A DNA stretch of 9,966 nt from positions 1-9,966 of the forward strand of contig JALNZH010000117.1 of NCBI GenBank assembly GCA_023229405.1. Direction: 5' to 3'. The notes beneath the pieces are model-generated. The model worked only from the letters and a program-made list of their open reading frames with translations, searched no databases and was not told the origin of the DNA. Below, piece by piece: positions 1 through 6,336 of this stretch. The position numbers and the translations under genes are program-made. Source of the stretch: Bacteroidota bacterium (GTDB lineage Bacteria; Bacteroidota; Ignavibacteria; UBA10030; UBA8401). How positions within the stretch are numbered: the stretch's first letter is position 1; each line of letters opens with the position of its first letter.

Positions 1-112
1 CACTGTAAGAAATGTAGGGGAGGGCTTATTTTTCTCAACATAACATATCTTCCATACATCCACTTGTTTCGATAAATTTTTGTCAATAAGGGTTTTATTT
101 TGGACAGCTATG
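1..112. mobile_element. MITE-like repeat, copy 1 (right end only, cut by window edge)
   Basis: This is the right-hand 112 bases of the element seen complete at 1714-2125 and 4206-4620. It matches them nearly base for base from the CACTGTAAGAAATG block to the end. It finishes in the 19-bp terminus at 94-112 (TTTATTTTGGACAGCTATG). The rest of the copy lies left of the window, so the left terminus and target duplication cannot be checked here. The right flank begins ACCCGAAAT (113-121). No gene is contained. Confidence 0.85.
94..112. repeat. Right terminal inverted repeat of copy 1
   Basis: Reads TTTATTTTGGACAGCTATG. It is identical to the right terminus of copy 2 (2107-2125) and differs by one base from that of copy 3 (4602-4620). 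Its reverse complement matches the left terminus of copy 2 (1714-1732) at 16 of 19 positions. Confidence 0.75.
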
Positions 113-226
113 ACCCGAAATACAATCCTTGACCGTAGAAACAAATAACCCTACTTTACGACAGTTACCAAACACATATCTCGCCGGTATATAACGATCC
201 TTCGATTGCCTTTCCAATGGTACTAT

Positions 227-231
227 GGAGG
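227..231 (+). promoter_or_regulatory. Ribosome binding site deciding the start at 238
   Basis: GGAGG ends six bases before the ATG at 238. An in-frame ATG at 217 lies upstream of this site, so it cannot use it. It would also put MVLWRCI in front of a normal signal peptide. The start at 238 is therefore preferred. Confidence 0.8.
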
Positions 232-237
232 TGCATC

Positions 238-1656
238 ATGCGTCTTCAATTTATTGATATTCTCACGATCTTTCTTTTTTGCACAATAATTTCCGGATGC
301 AAGGAAGATGCTAATCCTGCTGCACTTTCAGACGAAGAACATGTTCTTTCGACACTCTCAGCGCCGACAGAGTTGACTGCTCAAGTTATTTCATCATCTT
401 CTATTCTATTGACATGGAATGACAATTCGAACGGTGAGAATGGATTCAAGATTGAACGGAGAATCGGGAATTCAACCAATTTCTCGGTAATTGGAAAGGT
501 AGATTCGAATACGATTATCTATAGCGATAGCGGACTTTTATCGGCAACAATGTACCAGTACCGCGTGAAGGCGTATATACCGACAGGAGTCTCACAACAC
601 TCGAACATTGTCGAAGTCGCGACCAAGCCGGCGAGTCTTTTTACCATGACGTTCCCATCAACCGCCGGCAAGACGTTAACATATAATTCGACAACAAAAA
701 CAGGATATATGTCCCAATATGGATACTCCAATACGATTACGGAAGGGACATATTATATGTATGTTAGGGATAAAAGTACCCGCTATGGAAAGTTATGCAC
801 AAAATTGTTTCAACTATTTTTGGATAATACAGGTCGATTCACTTACTCCACATATTATATTGCACAAGAAGGCGGGGAACTGAGCATTTTGTTTATGACG
901 AGTTGGAAGCGTATCCTGTCACTGTACTCAATCACACCAACTATTGATGGATTTTTGTTTGCGCCCGGCCCTCAACATATAGCACCATTATCATTAACTG
1001 CCGCGCAGGTGACTACACCGGCGGGATCATTCAATGGTGTTAAGATTAAATATCATTTTACACAAACCGGGCAATATGCAACACATGACATCTTTGAAGA
1101 TTCATATGAGATTTATGCCGACGGTGTCGGACTGATAACGTCGGAATGGAGTTACGACGATGACGATAACGATCCTCAAGGGACGGATTTTTCTGGAAGT
1201 GGAACAGTGACACTTATTGGCATTGATGCGATTGGAATACCGGTATTGTCAGATGAGGTTGAGCCAAACCAGTTGAAATTATCAACGGAATATCAAACAA
1301 TTTCACGTCCTGGGATCGTTCTCGGGAATGCAGCAGCATCGGATTCCGGTTGGGATTGGTGGCCGAATATCGTTCGGGTACAGGATGTTTACCGATTTGA
1401 TCTTGCCACACCCTCGACTGTTATTATCGACTTGACAATAGGAGGGATGAATTCTGCACTGGATTTGCGTCTTTATCGTCTGATACCGGGAAGTGGGGGA
1501 ACACCTGATCAAATTAGTTTCTTAACGTGGGACAATCAGCCAGGCGGAACTCCGGAGCATATCTGGACTCAATTAGCAAGCGGTTCATATCTGATTGGGA
1601 TCACCGCTTCCAGCACACCAGATGGACCATCGAATTATACTATACTTCTGCGGTGA
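238..1656 (+). CDS. Secreted lipoprotein with FnIII and C-terminal PPC domain
   Basis: Predicted 472-aa exported lipoprotein of unknown specific role. Residues 1-21 form a type II signal peptide ending in the lipobox IISGC, so Cys21 would be lipidated. Residues about 43-129 look like a fibronectin type III domain (APTELTAQ at the start, a conserved LLTW, then YQYRVKAY and a closing NIVEVAT). A Tyr/Thr-rich beta region of unknown fold follows (about 135-330), with an acidic DDDDNDPQ patch that could bind calcium. The last ~135 residues, from DEVEPNQ on, resemble a bacterial pre-peptidase C-terminal (PPC) domain, including the ALDLRLY and GSYLIGI strands. No protease or other catalytic domain is visible, which is unusual because PPC domains usually follow enzymes. 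The gene stands alone between two copies of the repeat element. A surface adhesion or carbohydrate-binding role is possible but is inference. Confidence 0.85.
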   Translation: MRLQFIDILTIFLFCTIISGCKEDANPAALSDEEHVLSTLSAPTELTAQVISSSSILLTWNDNSNGENGFKIERRIGNSTNFSVIGKVDSNTIIYSDSGLLSATMYQYRVKAYIPTGVSQHSNIVEVATKPASLFTMTFPSTAGKTLTYNSTTKTGYMSQYGYSNTITEGTYYMYVRDKSTRYGKLCTKLFQLFLDNTGRFTYSTYYIAQEGGELSILFMTSWKRILSLYSITPTIDGFLFAPGPQHIAPLSLTAAQVTTPAGSFNGVKIKYHFTQTGQYATHDIFEDSYEIYADGVGLITSEWSYDDDDNDPQGTDFSGSGTVTLIGIDAIGIPVLSDEVEPNQLKLSTEYQTISRPGIVLGNAAASDSGWDWWPNIVRVQDVYRFDLATPSTVIIDLTIGGMNSALDLRLYRLIPGSGGTPDQISFLTWDNQPGGTPEHIWTQLASGSYLIGITASSTPDGPSNYTILLR

Positions 1657-1704
1657 TGTTTTATTTCGTTACTATCGGGAGTATTGGATCATAATCAAAT
1701 TTAT

Positions 1705-1713
1705 TCACTATAA
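1705..1713. repeat. Left target-site duplication of copy 2
   Basis: TCACTATAA immediately precedes the left terminus at 1714. TCACTACAA (2126-2134) immediately follows the right terminus, matching at 8 of 9 positions. This is what a transposition-generated 9-bp duplication looks like after one substitution. Confidence 0.7.
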
Positions 1714-2125
1714 CATACTTATCCAAAATAAATCATAAAAGAGAAAAACTTATTCCTTCTTTTCTTGACTGGGTTCCGAAGGAATGCCGACAATGTATAA
1801 AGATTTGGTCGGCACAAGAAAAGAAGCAAAAGAACCCCTTGCGAAATTTAACACGCGCGATGAATCCCGTTCGCACTTGCCCGTAGATGGCAAAAACGCC
1901 ATCAAACGTCCCGTCATGATTTCATGCCGGCCCTCTGTATCTCCCCCCTTGGTAGGGGGAGAAAAAGCTCGCTCAATCCTCCTAAATTTCGCTCCCTCCC
2001 ACATCTCATCCAACACTGTAAGAAATGTAGGGGAGGGCTTACTTTTCTCAACATAACATATCTTCCACAAATCCACTTGTTTCGATAAATTTTTGTCAAT
2101 AAGGGTTTTATTTTGGACAGCTATG
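1714..2125. mobile_element. MITE-like non-autonomous element, copy 2 (complete)
   Basis: A 412-bp element, close to copy 3 over its whole length (about nine bases in ten by eye). Its ends are imperfect inverted repeats: CATACTTATCCAAAATAAA at 1714-1732, and at 2107-2125 the reverse complement of CATAGCTGTCCAAAATAAA, matching at 16 of 19. Near-identical 9-mers flank it (1705-1713, 2126-2134). It holds several foldbacks: a three-way-junction fold at 1756-1826, GATGGC/GCCATC at 1886-1903, CTCCCCC/GGGGGAG at 1941-1961, and CCCTCCCACAT pairing with ATGTAGGGGAGGG near 2005-2037. Short open frames inside are interrupted or shifted in copy 3, so I call no gene. Termini of about 19 bp with a 9-bp duplication resemble IS4-type elements such as Tn5, but no transposase is present, so the parent family is unknown. 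Confidence 0.8.
1756..1826. repeat. Three-way-junction foldback inside element copy 2
   Basis: The outer arms CTTCTTTTCTTG (1756-1767) and CAAGAAAAGAAG (1815-1826) pair perfectly over 12 bp. Two hairpins sit inside: TTCC-GAA-GGAA (1774-1784), and directly beside it TGCCGAC (1785-1791) pairing with GTCGGCA (1808-1814) around a 16-base loop. Copy 3 keeps both inner stems intact (4266-4276 and 4277-4306) and 10 of 12 pairs of the outer stem (4248-4259 with 4307-4318). A role in transposition or as a transcribed structure is inference. Confidence 0.75.
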
Positions 2126-2134
2126 TCACTACAA
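2126..2134. repeat. Right target-site duplication of copy 2
   Basis: TCACTACAA follows the right terminus of copy 2 directly and pairs with TCACTATAA at 1705-1713 (8 of 9 identical). Confidence 0.7.
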
Positions 2135-2173
2135 CATTATCGACATTGATATTGAAAGGCATTTCTTTTCTTA

Positions 2174-3241
2174 CTAAAGTATGGACATCTTTTTTAGGAG
2201 GCTGAATTCGATTTCGAAGTTTGGTGTCAGGCTGCCGTCTCCGAGACGCTTGTTAATTTCGGAGATATTCCAGAATCTCCCTTCTTCAATTTCATTAGTA
2301 TTGATTAGTATTTCACCGTCATACGTTGTATAAAATAAAAAGACGAGTTCGGATTCAGTTTCCATCTTCCATAAATAACGGCACGCAAAAGTGGAACGAA
2401 CATTAACGAGTCCAATTTCTTCTTTTGCTTCACGGTTTAAGGCTGTTTCTATTGTTTCATTCAACGAAATATGGCCGCCGACCGATGTGTCCCACTTACC
2501 AGGCTGCACCAATTTTGTTGCCGACCGTTTTTGTAGATAGAGTTGTTTACGGCTGTTCATTACATGAAGGTGAACGACAGGATGCAAATACTCTTTATTC
2601 GAATGAACAATCGAACGTGGAGCCTTTCCGATCACTTTTCCCTTATCGTCAACTAATGGCAGCCACTCTTCCTTTTTGTATCCACGATTAGAGATCTTTA
2701 TTCTTACAAATTCATACCCAACATACGCACCGAATAGCAGATAAAACAATATTGTACTGATAAACGCCCACGCCTCTTTCGACATACACAAGGCGGAGTA
2801 GATGACCAACAGTGTGTGCACTGAAAATATATACAAGAGGGTCTTGATGCTCTTATTGAATTTTTGGGTTTGCTCTTTGTTGAATATCATGTCATTCAAA
2901 TACCGTCTGGACAACGTTTCCATGATGTTCATTTTTGAGAAAGCAGAGATTCCAAGGAGTACGCAAAAAATAGCTCCAACAAAGGCAGGTTTTAGTTTGA
3001 AGAATATGTCATTCTCAAGGAGCAACGATATGCTTCCAAGAATAACAATGAGCAATGTGTCGTAGAGAATAAATCTATCAAGCACCTTGTCTTTCGCATA
3101 GGTAATAAGCAATTGCGCGATTCCGAAAAGGATAGCAACGATTAGACCGGCTGATGTTCCATACAATTCATCAACGATGATAAAAATAAGGAGCGGAAAC
3201 AAAGATGGTAATATTTTTGAAAGCAGCTGAAATGTATTCAT
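2174..3241 (-). CDS. YciB-like membrane domain fused to Nudix hydrolase
   Basis: A 355-aa two-part protein. Residues 1-100 carry several hydrophobic helices and end with ENDIFFKLKPAFVGAIF. That resembles the NDEFIKWK-type signature of the YciB/IspZ (septation protein A) inner-membrane family. More membrane helices follow at about 133-180. From residue 192 comes a cytoplasmic Nudix domain with a perfect box: G256-x5-E262-x7-R270-E271-A-x-E274-E275-x-G277-L278. The preceding WLPLVDDKGKVIGKAPR, a VH at 212-213 and PGKWDTSVGGH match the IPP-isomerase/YfcD-like Nudix group. Such enzymes act on nucleoside- or prenyl-diphosphate-type substrates; the actual substrate is unknown. The membrane part could tether hydrolysis to lipid-linked diphosphates (inference). 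No Shine-Dalgarno is visible before the ATG, so the start is the likeliest rather than certain. The gene ends 49 bases right of repeat copy 2. Confidence 0.85.
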   Translation of the reverse strand: MNTFQLLSKILPSLFPLLIFIIVDELYGTSAGLIVAILFGIAQLLITYAKDKVLDRFILYDTLLIVILGSISLLLENDIFFKLKPAFVGAIFCVLLGISAFSKMNIMETLSRRYLNDMIFNKEQTQKFNKSIKTLLYIFSVHTLLVIYSALCMSKEAWAFISTILFYLLFGAYVGYEFVRIKISNRGYKKEEWLPLVDDKGKVIGKAPRSIVHSNKEYLHPVVHLHVMNSRKQLYLQKRSATKLVQPGKWDTSVGGHISLNETIETALNREAKEEIGLVNVRSTFACRYLWKMETESELVFLFYTTYDGEILINTNEIEEGRFWNISEINKRLGDGSLTPNFEIEFSLLKKMSIL

Positions 3242-3532
3242 ATTCAGTAAAGCAAGAATTTGAAATTATACAAAAAGGTATTGCGTTTTGAGTATTGAAC
3301 TACCGATAAAAAGATGAACCAATTTACTATTTTGGGATTCATTGCGAAAGGATAAATATGGGTGAAATGAAATATACCGCAAACGAGAGTATCGCAAAAA
3401 CTTATCCATAGCAGAAATCCTCCTTCGGCAGGTTCATTTTTACACAATACTGTTGATTCAAGGGATCGATGTCTTTACATTAAATAATAATCCATCGTAG
3501 ATGAATTCGATTTACACCAAAAAAATAACACA
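3242..3532. other. Divergent intergenic region, no gene recognised
   Basis: This 291-base AT-rich spacer lies between the minus-strand YciB-Nudix gene and the plus-strand PAS gene, so promoters for both must lie here or further out. I cannot pick out convincing -35/-10 boxes or an operator. A 67-codon open frame on the minus strand (3244-3447) has no ribosome binding site and an unremarkable composition; I do not call it a gene. Confidence 0.5.
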
Positions 3533-3865
3533 ATGAATTATATACATGAAATCAACGCAGCGGTAACAGTTTGTGATACTCAAGGGATTATTGTCTATAT
3601 GAACGAAAAATCCCAGGAAACATTTAAACCTGATGGAGGAAAGGATTTACTTGGCACTAGTGTATTCGATTGCCATCCTGAACCCGCATTATCAAAAGTG
3701 AAAGAATTGTTGCGAACCGGAGAAACAAATGTTTATACTATTGAGAAGAATGGTAAAAAGAAAATAATTTATCAATCCCCATGGCGCGACGGCAACGCTA
3801 TAGCAGGAATAATTGAAATGTCATTTGAATTGCCAGCTGAAATGAATCATTTTGTGAGGAAATAA
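3533..3865 (+). CDS. Small single-domain PAS protein
   Basis: A 110-aa soluble protein that is essentially one PAS domain. It opens with AAVTVCDTQGIIVYMNEKS, the usual first strands of a PAS fold. The conserved FDCHPEPA (residues 45-52) follows, then KVKELLRTGETNVYTIEKNG and the central sheet KKIIYQSPW. It ends with AGIIEMSFELP and a short HFVRK tail. No kinase, cyclase, HTH or membrane segment is attached, so it is not a sensor kinase by itself. The DCHPEP segment and the HF-R tail recur in a family of small stand-alone PAS proteins that I recognise by pattern. Their ligand is unknown to me; Cys14 and Cys47-His48 could bind metal, heme or a redox cofactor, but that is speculation. Purine-rich sequence before the ATG is weak. 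The gene is monocistronic, with stem-loops downstream at 3977-4000 and 4033-4069. Confidence 0.8.
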   Translation: MNYIHEINAAVTVCDTQGIIVYMNEKSQETFKPDGGKDLLGTSVFDCHPEPALSKVKELLRTGETNVYTIEKNGKKKIIYQSPWRDGNAIAGIIEMSFELPAEMNHFVRK

Positions 3866-4205
3866 AGCAGTTTGTCCGAGGACGGGTTCTTCGACTTTCC
3901 CTTTCAAGTATAAGCGGGGGCTCACTTAAAAACATTGCCAAGAACAGTACTCTCCGGAATTTGAAAATATACAAGGCGGAACATCGTAAAAAATGCTCCG
4001 TTTTCTCTCTGTCATCCAATCGGTACACACTCAATAAAATTACCTGAGACAAGCTCAGGTAATTTTATTTAGAGGCTGGGGGGAGAGCACTTCCAACACT
4101 GACCATCTCATTAATTTCTACCAAATGCCTGTCAGATGTTCAAAATCGTAATTCTAGATTTGACAAACAGTAAATTTGGTAATTCGGCTAAATACGATTC
4201 CGATT
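3866..4205. other. Intergenic region after the PAS gene; holds two stem-loops, no gene
   Basis: This 340-base stretch lies between the PAS gene and repeat copy 3. It contains a weak hairpin with a pyrimidine tail (3977-4000, CGGAACAT/ATGCTCCG with one mismatch, then TTTTCTCTCT) and the strong terminator at 4033-4069. Nothing else is recognisable. The 9 bases before copy 3 (ATTCCGATT) do not match the 9 after it. Confidence 0.6.
4033..4069. terminator. Strong rho-independent terminator, probably bidirectional
   Basis: A perfect 16-bp stem: AATAAAATTACCTGAG (4033-4048) pairs with CTCAGGTAATTTTATT (4054-4069) around the five-base loop ACAAG. The A-rich foot on one side and T-rich foot on the other allow termination in both directions. 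It lies 167 bases after the PAS stop codon. Confidence 0.85.
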
Positions 4206-4620
4206 CATACTTGTCCAAGATGAATCATAAAAGAGAAAAACTTATTCCCTCTTTTCTTGACGGGGTTCCGAAGGAATGCCGACATGGTATAAAGATTTGG
4301 TCGGCACAAGATAAGAAGCACAAGAACCCCTTGCGAAATGTAACACGCGCGATGAATCCCGTTCGCACTTGCCCGTAGATGGCAAAAAACGCCCTCAAAA
4401 GTCCCTTCATGATTTCAGACACCCCCCTCTGTATCTCCCCCTTGGTAGAAGGGGAGAAAAAACTCGCTCAATCCTCCTAAATTTCGCTCCCTCCCACATC
4501 TCATCCAACACTGTAAGAAATGTAGGGGAGGGCTCACTTTTCTCAACACAACATATCTTCCATACATCCACTCGTTTCGAAAAATTTTTGTCAATAAGGG
4601 CTTTATTTTGGATAGCTATG
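4206..4620. mobile_element. MITE-like non-autonomous element, copy 3 (complete, more diverged)
   Basis: A 415-bp copy of the element at 1714-2125, in the same orientation. The left end CATACTTGTCCAAGATGAA (4206-4224) and the right end TTTATTTTGGATAGCTATG (4602-4620) are degenerate inverted repeats. The inner stems of the three-way junction are intact. The GATGGC/GCCATC hairpin has decayed. No target duplication is visible (ATTCCGATT before, TTGACATGT after), so this copy may be older or rearranged. The open frames that run across it do not stay aligned with those of copy 2, so they are not treated as genes. Confidence 0.75.
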
Positions 4621-4638
4621 TTGACATGTTTTGATTGA

Positions 4639-4690
4639 TTTTATACTCAATGTGCCTTTATTTCGGACAGCTATGTTTTTGAGTATAAAA
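4639..4690. repeat. Orphan right terminus framed by a perfect 12-bp inverted repeat
   Basis: TTTTATACTCAA (4639-4650) and TTGAGTATAAAA (4679-4690) are perfect inverted repeats. Between them, at 4657-4675, sits TTTATTTCGGACAGCTATG, a further copy of the right terminus of the repeat family that differs by one base from copies 1 and 2. It lies 55 bases after the end of copy 3. It may be the stump of another insertion, or a small hairpin element of its own. Confidence 0.65.
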
Positions 4691-4795
4691 ACAAGATTCC
4701 TCACCAGCTGAAGCGGTTCGATATGGCAATGATTAGGCTAGTTGATTCGAGAAGATGAAGTGTATACATTCATTGATAGTATTATTGACAACAAT

Positions 4796-4800
4796 AGGGG
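4796..4800 (+). promoter_or_regulatory. Ribosome binding site for the 4807 gene
   Basis: AGGGG ends six bases before the ATG at 4807. It supports that start over the out-of-frame ATG at 4802. Confidence 0.7.
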
Positions 4801-4806
4801 AATGCG

Positions 4807-6042
4807 ATGCTCGATTTAATTACGAAGTACAAATCTGATCCAAATATGGTTTATAATACTTGGTTTGTGAATAACGAGGATCGTCTAAAAGCATTTCGCA
4901 CGATTCGTCGAGGTGTTACCCAGGTTACCAATGATATCAAGCAAAATAAATTCCCAAACGACTTCAAGGGAAGTTCTCTGGAATTTGTTCTAACATGTAT
5001 TACAGAACAAAAGGAAGTCTTTACGGGAGCCGCACATCCTTTTTATTGGAAACCAAAACTGCGGATACCAGATATTTATGAGAATCAAAGAAACAAACAA
5101 TACTTCGGCCGATTTCTAGAAAATTGTTTAGACACGACCAAGGAAGATGTTTTACTCAACGAAATATTCAAGCTAGACGAACGCAAGATAAAAGGATTGG
5201 GTCCTGCTGTTGCGAGTATTCTATATTTTTTACACCCTACAATATTCCCGCCATTTAATACCGCTATTTTGAATGGGTTTAACATCCTGTGTACTGATAA
5301 GAAAAAACTAGGATCTTGGATCGAGTATTTAAAAATACGAGAAGTAGTTATCCAAAAGAACAACGAATATAGAAATGAATTTTCGAACGACTTGGGCGCT
5401 TTTGCTGGATTACTCTTTGAACTTGGAATGAAGAATTTGCTTCCCCATAATGAACAAAAATTATCTACACACGAAGCGGATAAAATATTAAAGCAGTTTG
5501 AAAAACGACGGAATGGAGTTTTAAAAGAGCGAAAAGAGGATGAGGTTCATACCGAAATGCAATTTCATTTGGTCAAAATTGGGAATGCGATAGGATATGA
5601 TACCATCGTGGCATCCAATGATCGGTCCAGATTATACAAAGATCAAAAACTATCAAATCACTGTTTGGAAGAATTCCCAAAACAGGATATTCCTAAAGAT
5701 GTATTTACTACAATTAGCCTTATTGATGTTGTATGGTTTGAAAAAGGAACAAATCGGATTGTATGTGCATTTGAAGTAGAGAAAAGCACATCAATCTATT
5801 CCGGAATACTTCGTTTATCTGATTTATCTTTCTCCATGCCTTCGCACATTACAAAATTGTTTATTGTAGCACCGAATACCAGGGAGAAAGAAGTTATTAT
5901 ACAATTAGGCCGTCCGTCTATAAAAAATGGAAATCTGGAAATCCGATACATCCTAATGAATGCTTTACGTGAACATTGTGATGCGCTGTGTAAATTTGGC
6001 GATAGTTACAAGATTTTAGAAAAAATATCAAATATGCCATAA
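4807..6042 (+). CDS. Restriction-endonuclease-like protein (HhH-like plus PD-(D/E)xK)
   Basis: A 411-aa soluble protein. The N-terminal half contains KIKGLGPAVASILYFL (127-142), which resembles the GxGxxxA hairpin of helix-hairpin-helix DNA-binding/glycosylase-like folds, followed by HPTIFPPFNTAILNG. The C-terminal third starts near residue 246 (EVHTEMQFHLVKIG) and shows a PD-(D/E)xK arrangement: SLIDVVWF with D307, then CAFEVEKSTSIYSG with E323, E325 and K326. RLSDL, LFIVAPNTREK and GRPS follow. I recognise this FEVE-sTSIYSG-RlsDL...iVAP pattern from restriction-like nucleases. The likely job is DNA cleavage in defence, but no cognate methyltransferase is visible within the window, so specificity and self-protection are unknown. 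Codon use looks more AT-rich than the metal operon, hinting at transfer (judged by eye). The GDCCVxC gene begins six bases after its stop. Confidence 0.7.
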   Translation: MLDLITKYKSDPNMVYNTWFVNNEDRLKAFRTIRRGVTQVTNDIKQNKFPNDFKGSSLEFVLTCITEQKEVFTGAAHPFYWKPKLRIPDIYENQRNKQYFGRFLENCLDTTKEDVLLNEIFKLDERKIKGLGPAVASILYFLHPTIFPPFNTAILNGFNILCTDKKKLGSWIEYLKIREVVIQKNNEYRNEFSNDLGAFAGLLFELGMKNLLPHNEQKLSTHEADKILKQFEKRRNGVLKERKEDEVHTEMQFHLVKIGNAIGYDTIVASNDRSRLYKDQKLSNHCLEEFPKQDIPKDVFTTISLIDVVWFEKGTNRIVCAFEVEKSTSIYSGILRLSDLSFSMPSHITKLFIVAPNTREKEVIIQLGRPSIKNGNLEIRYILMNALREHCDALCKFGDSYKILEKISNMP

Positions 6043-6048
6043 CAATAT

Positions 6049-6252
6049 ATGGAAATCATTCTAAGATCTGTTGTAATTTGCCCTCATTGTGGATTCCAAA
6101 AAGAAGAATCAATGCCAGATGATGCATGCCAATTCTTTTACGAATGTACAAACTGCAAAAAAATACTGAAGCCCAACCGAGGCGATTGCTGCGTTTTTTG
6201 TTCATTCGGAAATGTGAAATGTCCTTCTGAACAAAGGAGAGATATTGTATAA
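6049..6252 (+). CDS. GDCCVxC-domain Cys-rich small protein
   Basis: A 67-aa protein with the family signature GDCCVFC at 45-51. Paired cysteines occur at C11-x2-C14 (CPHC) and C33-x2-C36 (CTNC), with single ones at C27 and C58. The MPDDACQFFYEC stretch before the signature is also typical. This matches the family named GDCCVxC domain-containing (seleno)protein; here all positions are cysteine codons, so it is the non-seleno form. Members are frequently found beside mercury or other metal genes, which fits the convergent efflux operon 85 bases away. The protein probably binds thiophilic metal or takes part in thiol redox chemistry; its exact function is not known to me. There is no signal peptide, so it is cytosolic. 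It starts six bases after the nuclease-like gene and has no clear ribosome binding site, which suggests cotranscription and translational coupling. Confidence 0.85.
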   Translation: MEIILRSVVICPHCGFQKEESMPDDACQFFYECTNCKKILKPNRGDCCVFCSFGNVKCPSEQRRDIV

Positions 6253-6254
6253 AA

Positions 6255-6291
6255 GGCAAAGGGAAACAAAACTATTGTTTTCCGTCTTGCC
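6255..6291. terminator. Stem-loop terminator between convergent genes
   Basis: GGCAAAGGGAAACAA (6255-6269) pairs imperfectly with TTGTTTTCCGTCTTGCC (6275-6291). Read on the minus strand the stem is followed by TTTTATAC, so it best serves the metal operon, but it may also stop the plus-strand pair. Confidence 0.6.
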
Positions 6292-6336
6292 GTAAGGAAT
6301 CCCGCGAGAACGATTAAGCAGAGTTTTTCAATTATT

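Noticed and set aside
519..1512. Minus-strand frames (65-70 codons) opposite the FnIII/PPC lipoprotein gene
   Set aside because: Antisense of a well-supported gene, no domain or ribosome binding site.
1750..2099. Open frames on both strands within repeat copy 2 (90, 108 and 61 codons)
   Set aside because: They lie wholly inside the repeat element, have no ribosome binding site, and do not keep frame in copy 3. They are by-products of the repeat.
3244..3447. 67-codon minus-strand frame ending just before the YciB-Nudix start
   Set aside because: Aromatic-rich random-looking sequence, no ribosome binding site, no recognisable domain. Its closeness to the next ATG is the only argument for it.
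1..4620. CRISPR array
   Set aside because: The repeats are ~410 bp, three in number and about 2 kb apart with genes between; no short regularly spaced repeats exist.
4136..4638. Open frames of 80, 65 and 89 codons around and within repeat copy 3
   Set aside because: They run across the left boundary or the interior of the element and encode the repeat in frames differing from copy 2. No domain, no start signal.
4621..4647. Sigma70-like promoter TTGACA (4621-4626) / TATACT (4642-4647)
   Set aside because: The spacer is only 15 bases, and the -10 falls in the arm of the inverted repeat. In a Bacteroidota-like host the consensus would differ anyway. Not strong enough to annotate.
4206..4675. 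Target duplication for copy 3 using either right terminus (4620 or 4675)
   Set aside because: The 9 bases before 4206 (ATTCCGATT) match neither the bases after 4620 (TTGACATGT) nor those after 4675 (TTTTTGAGT).
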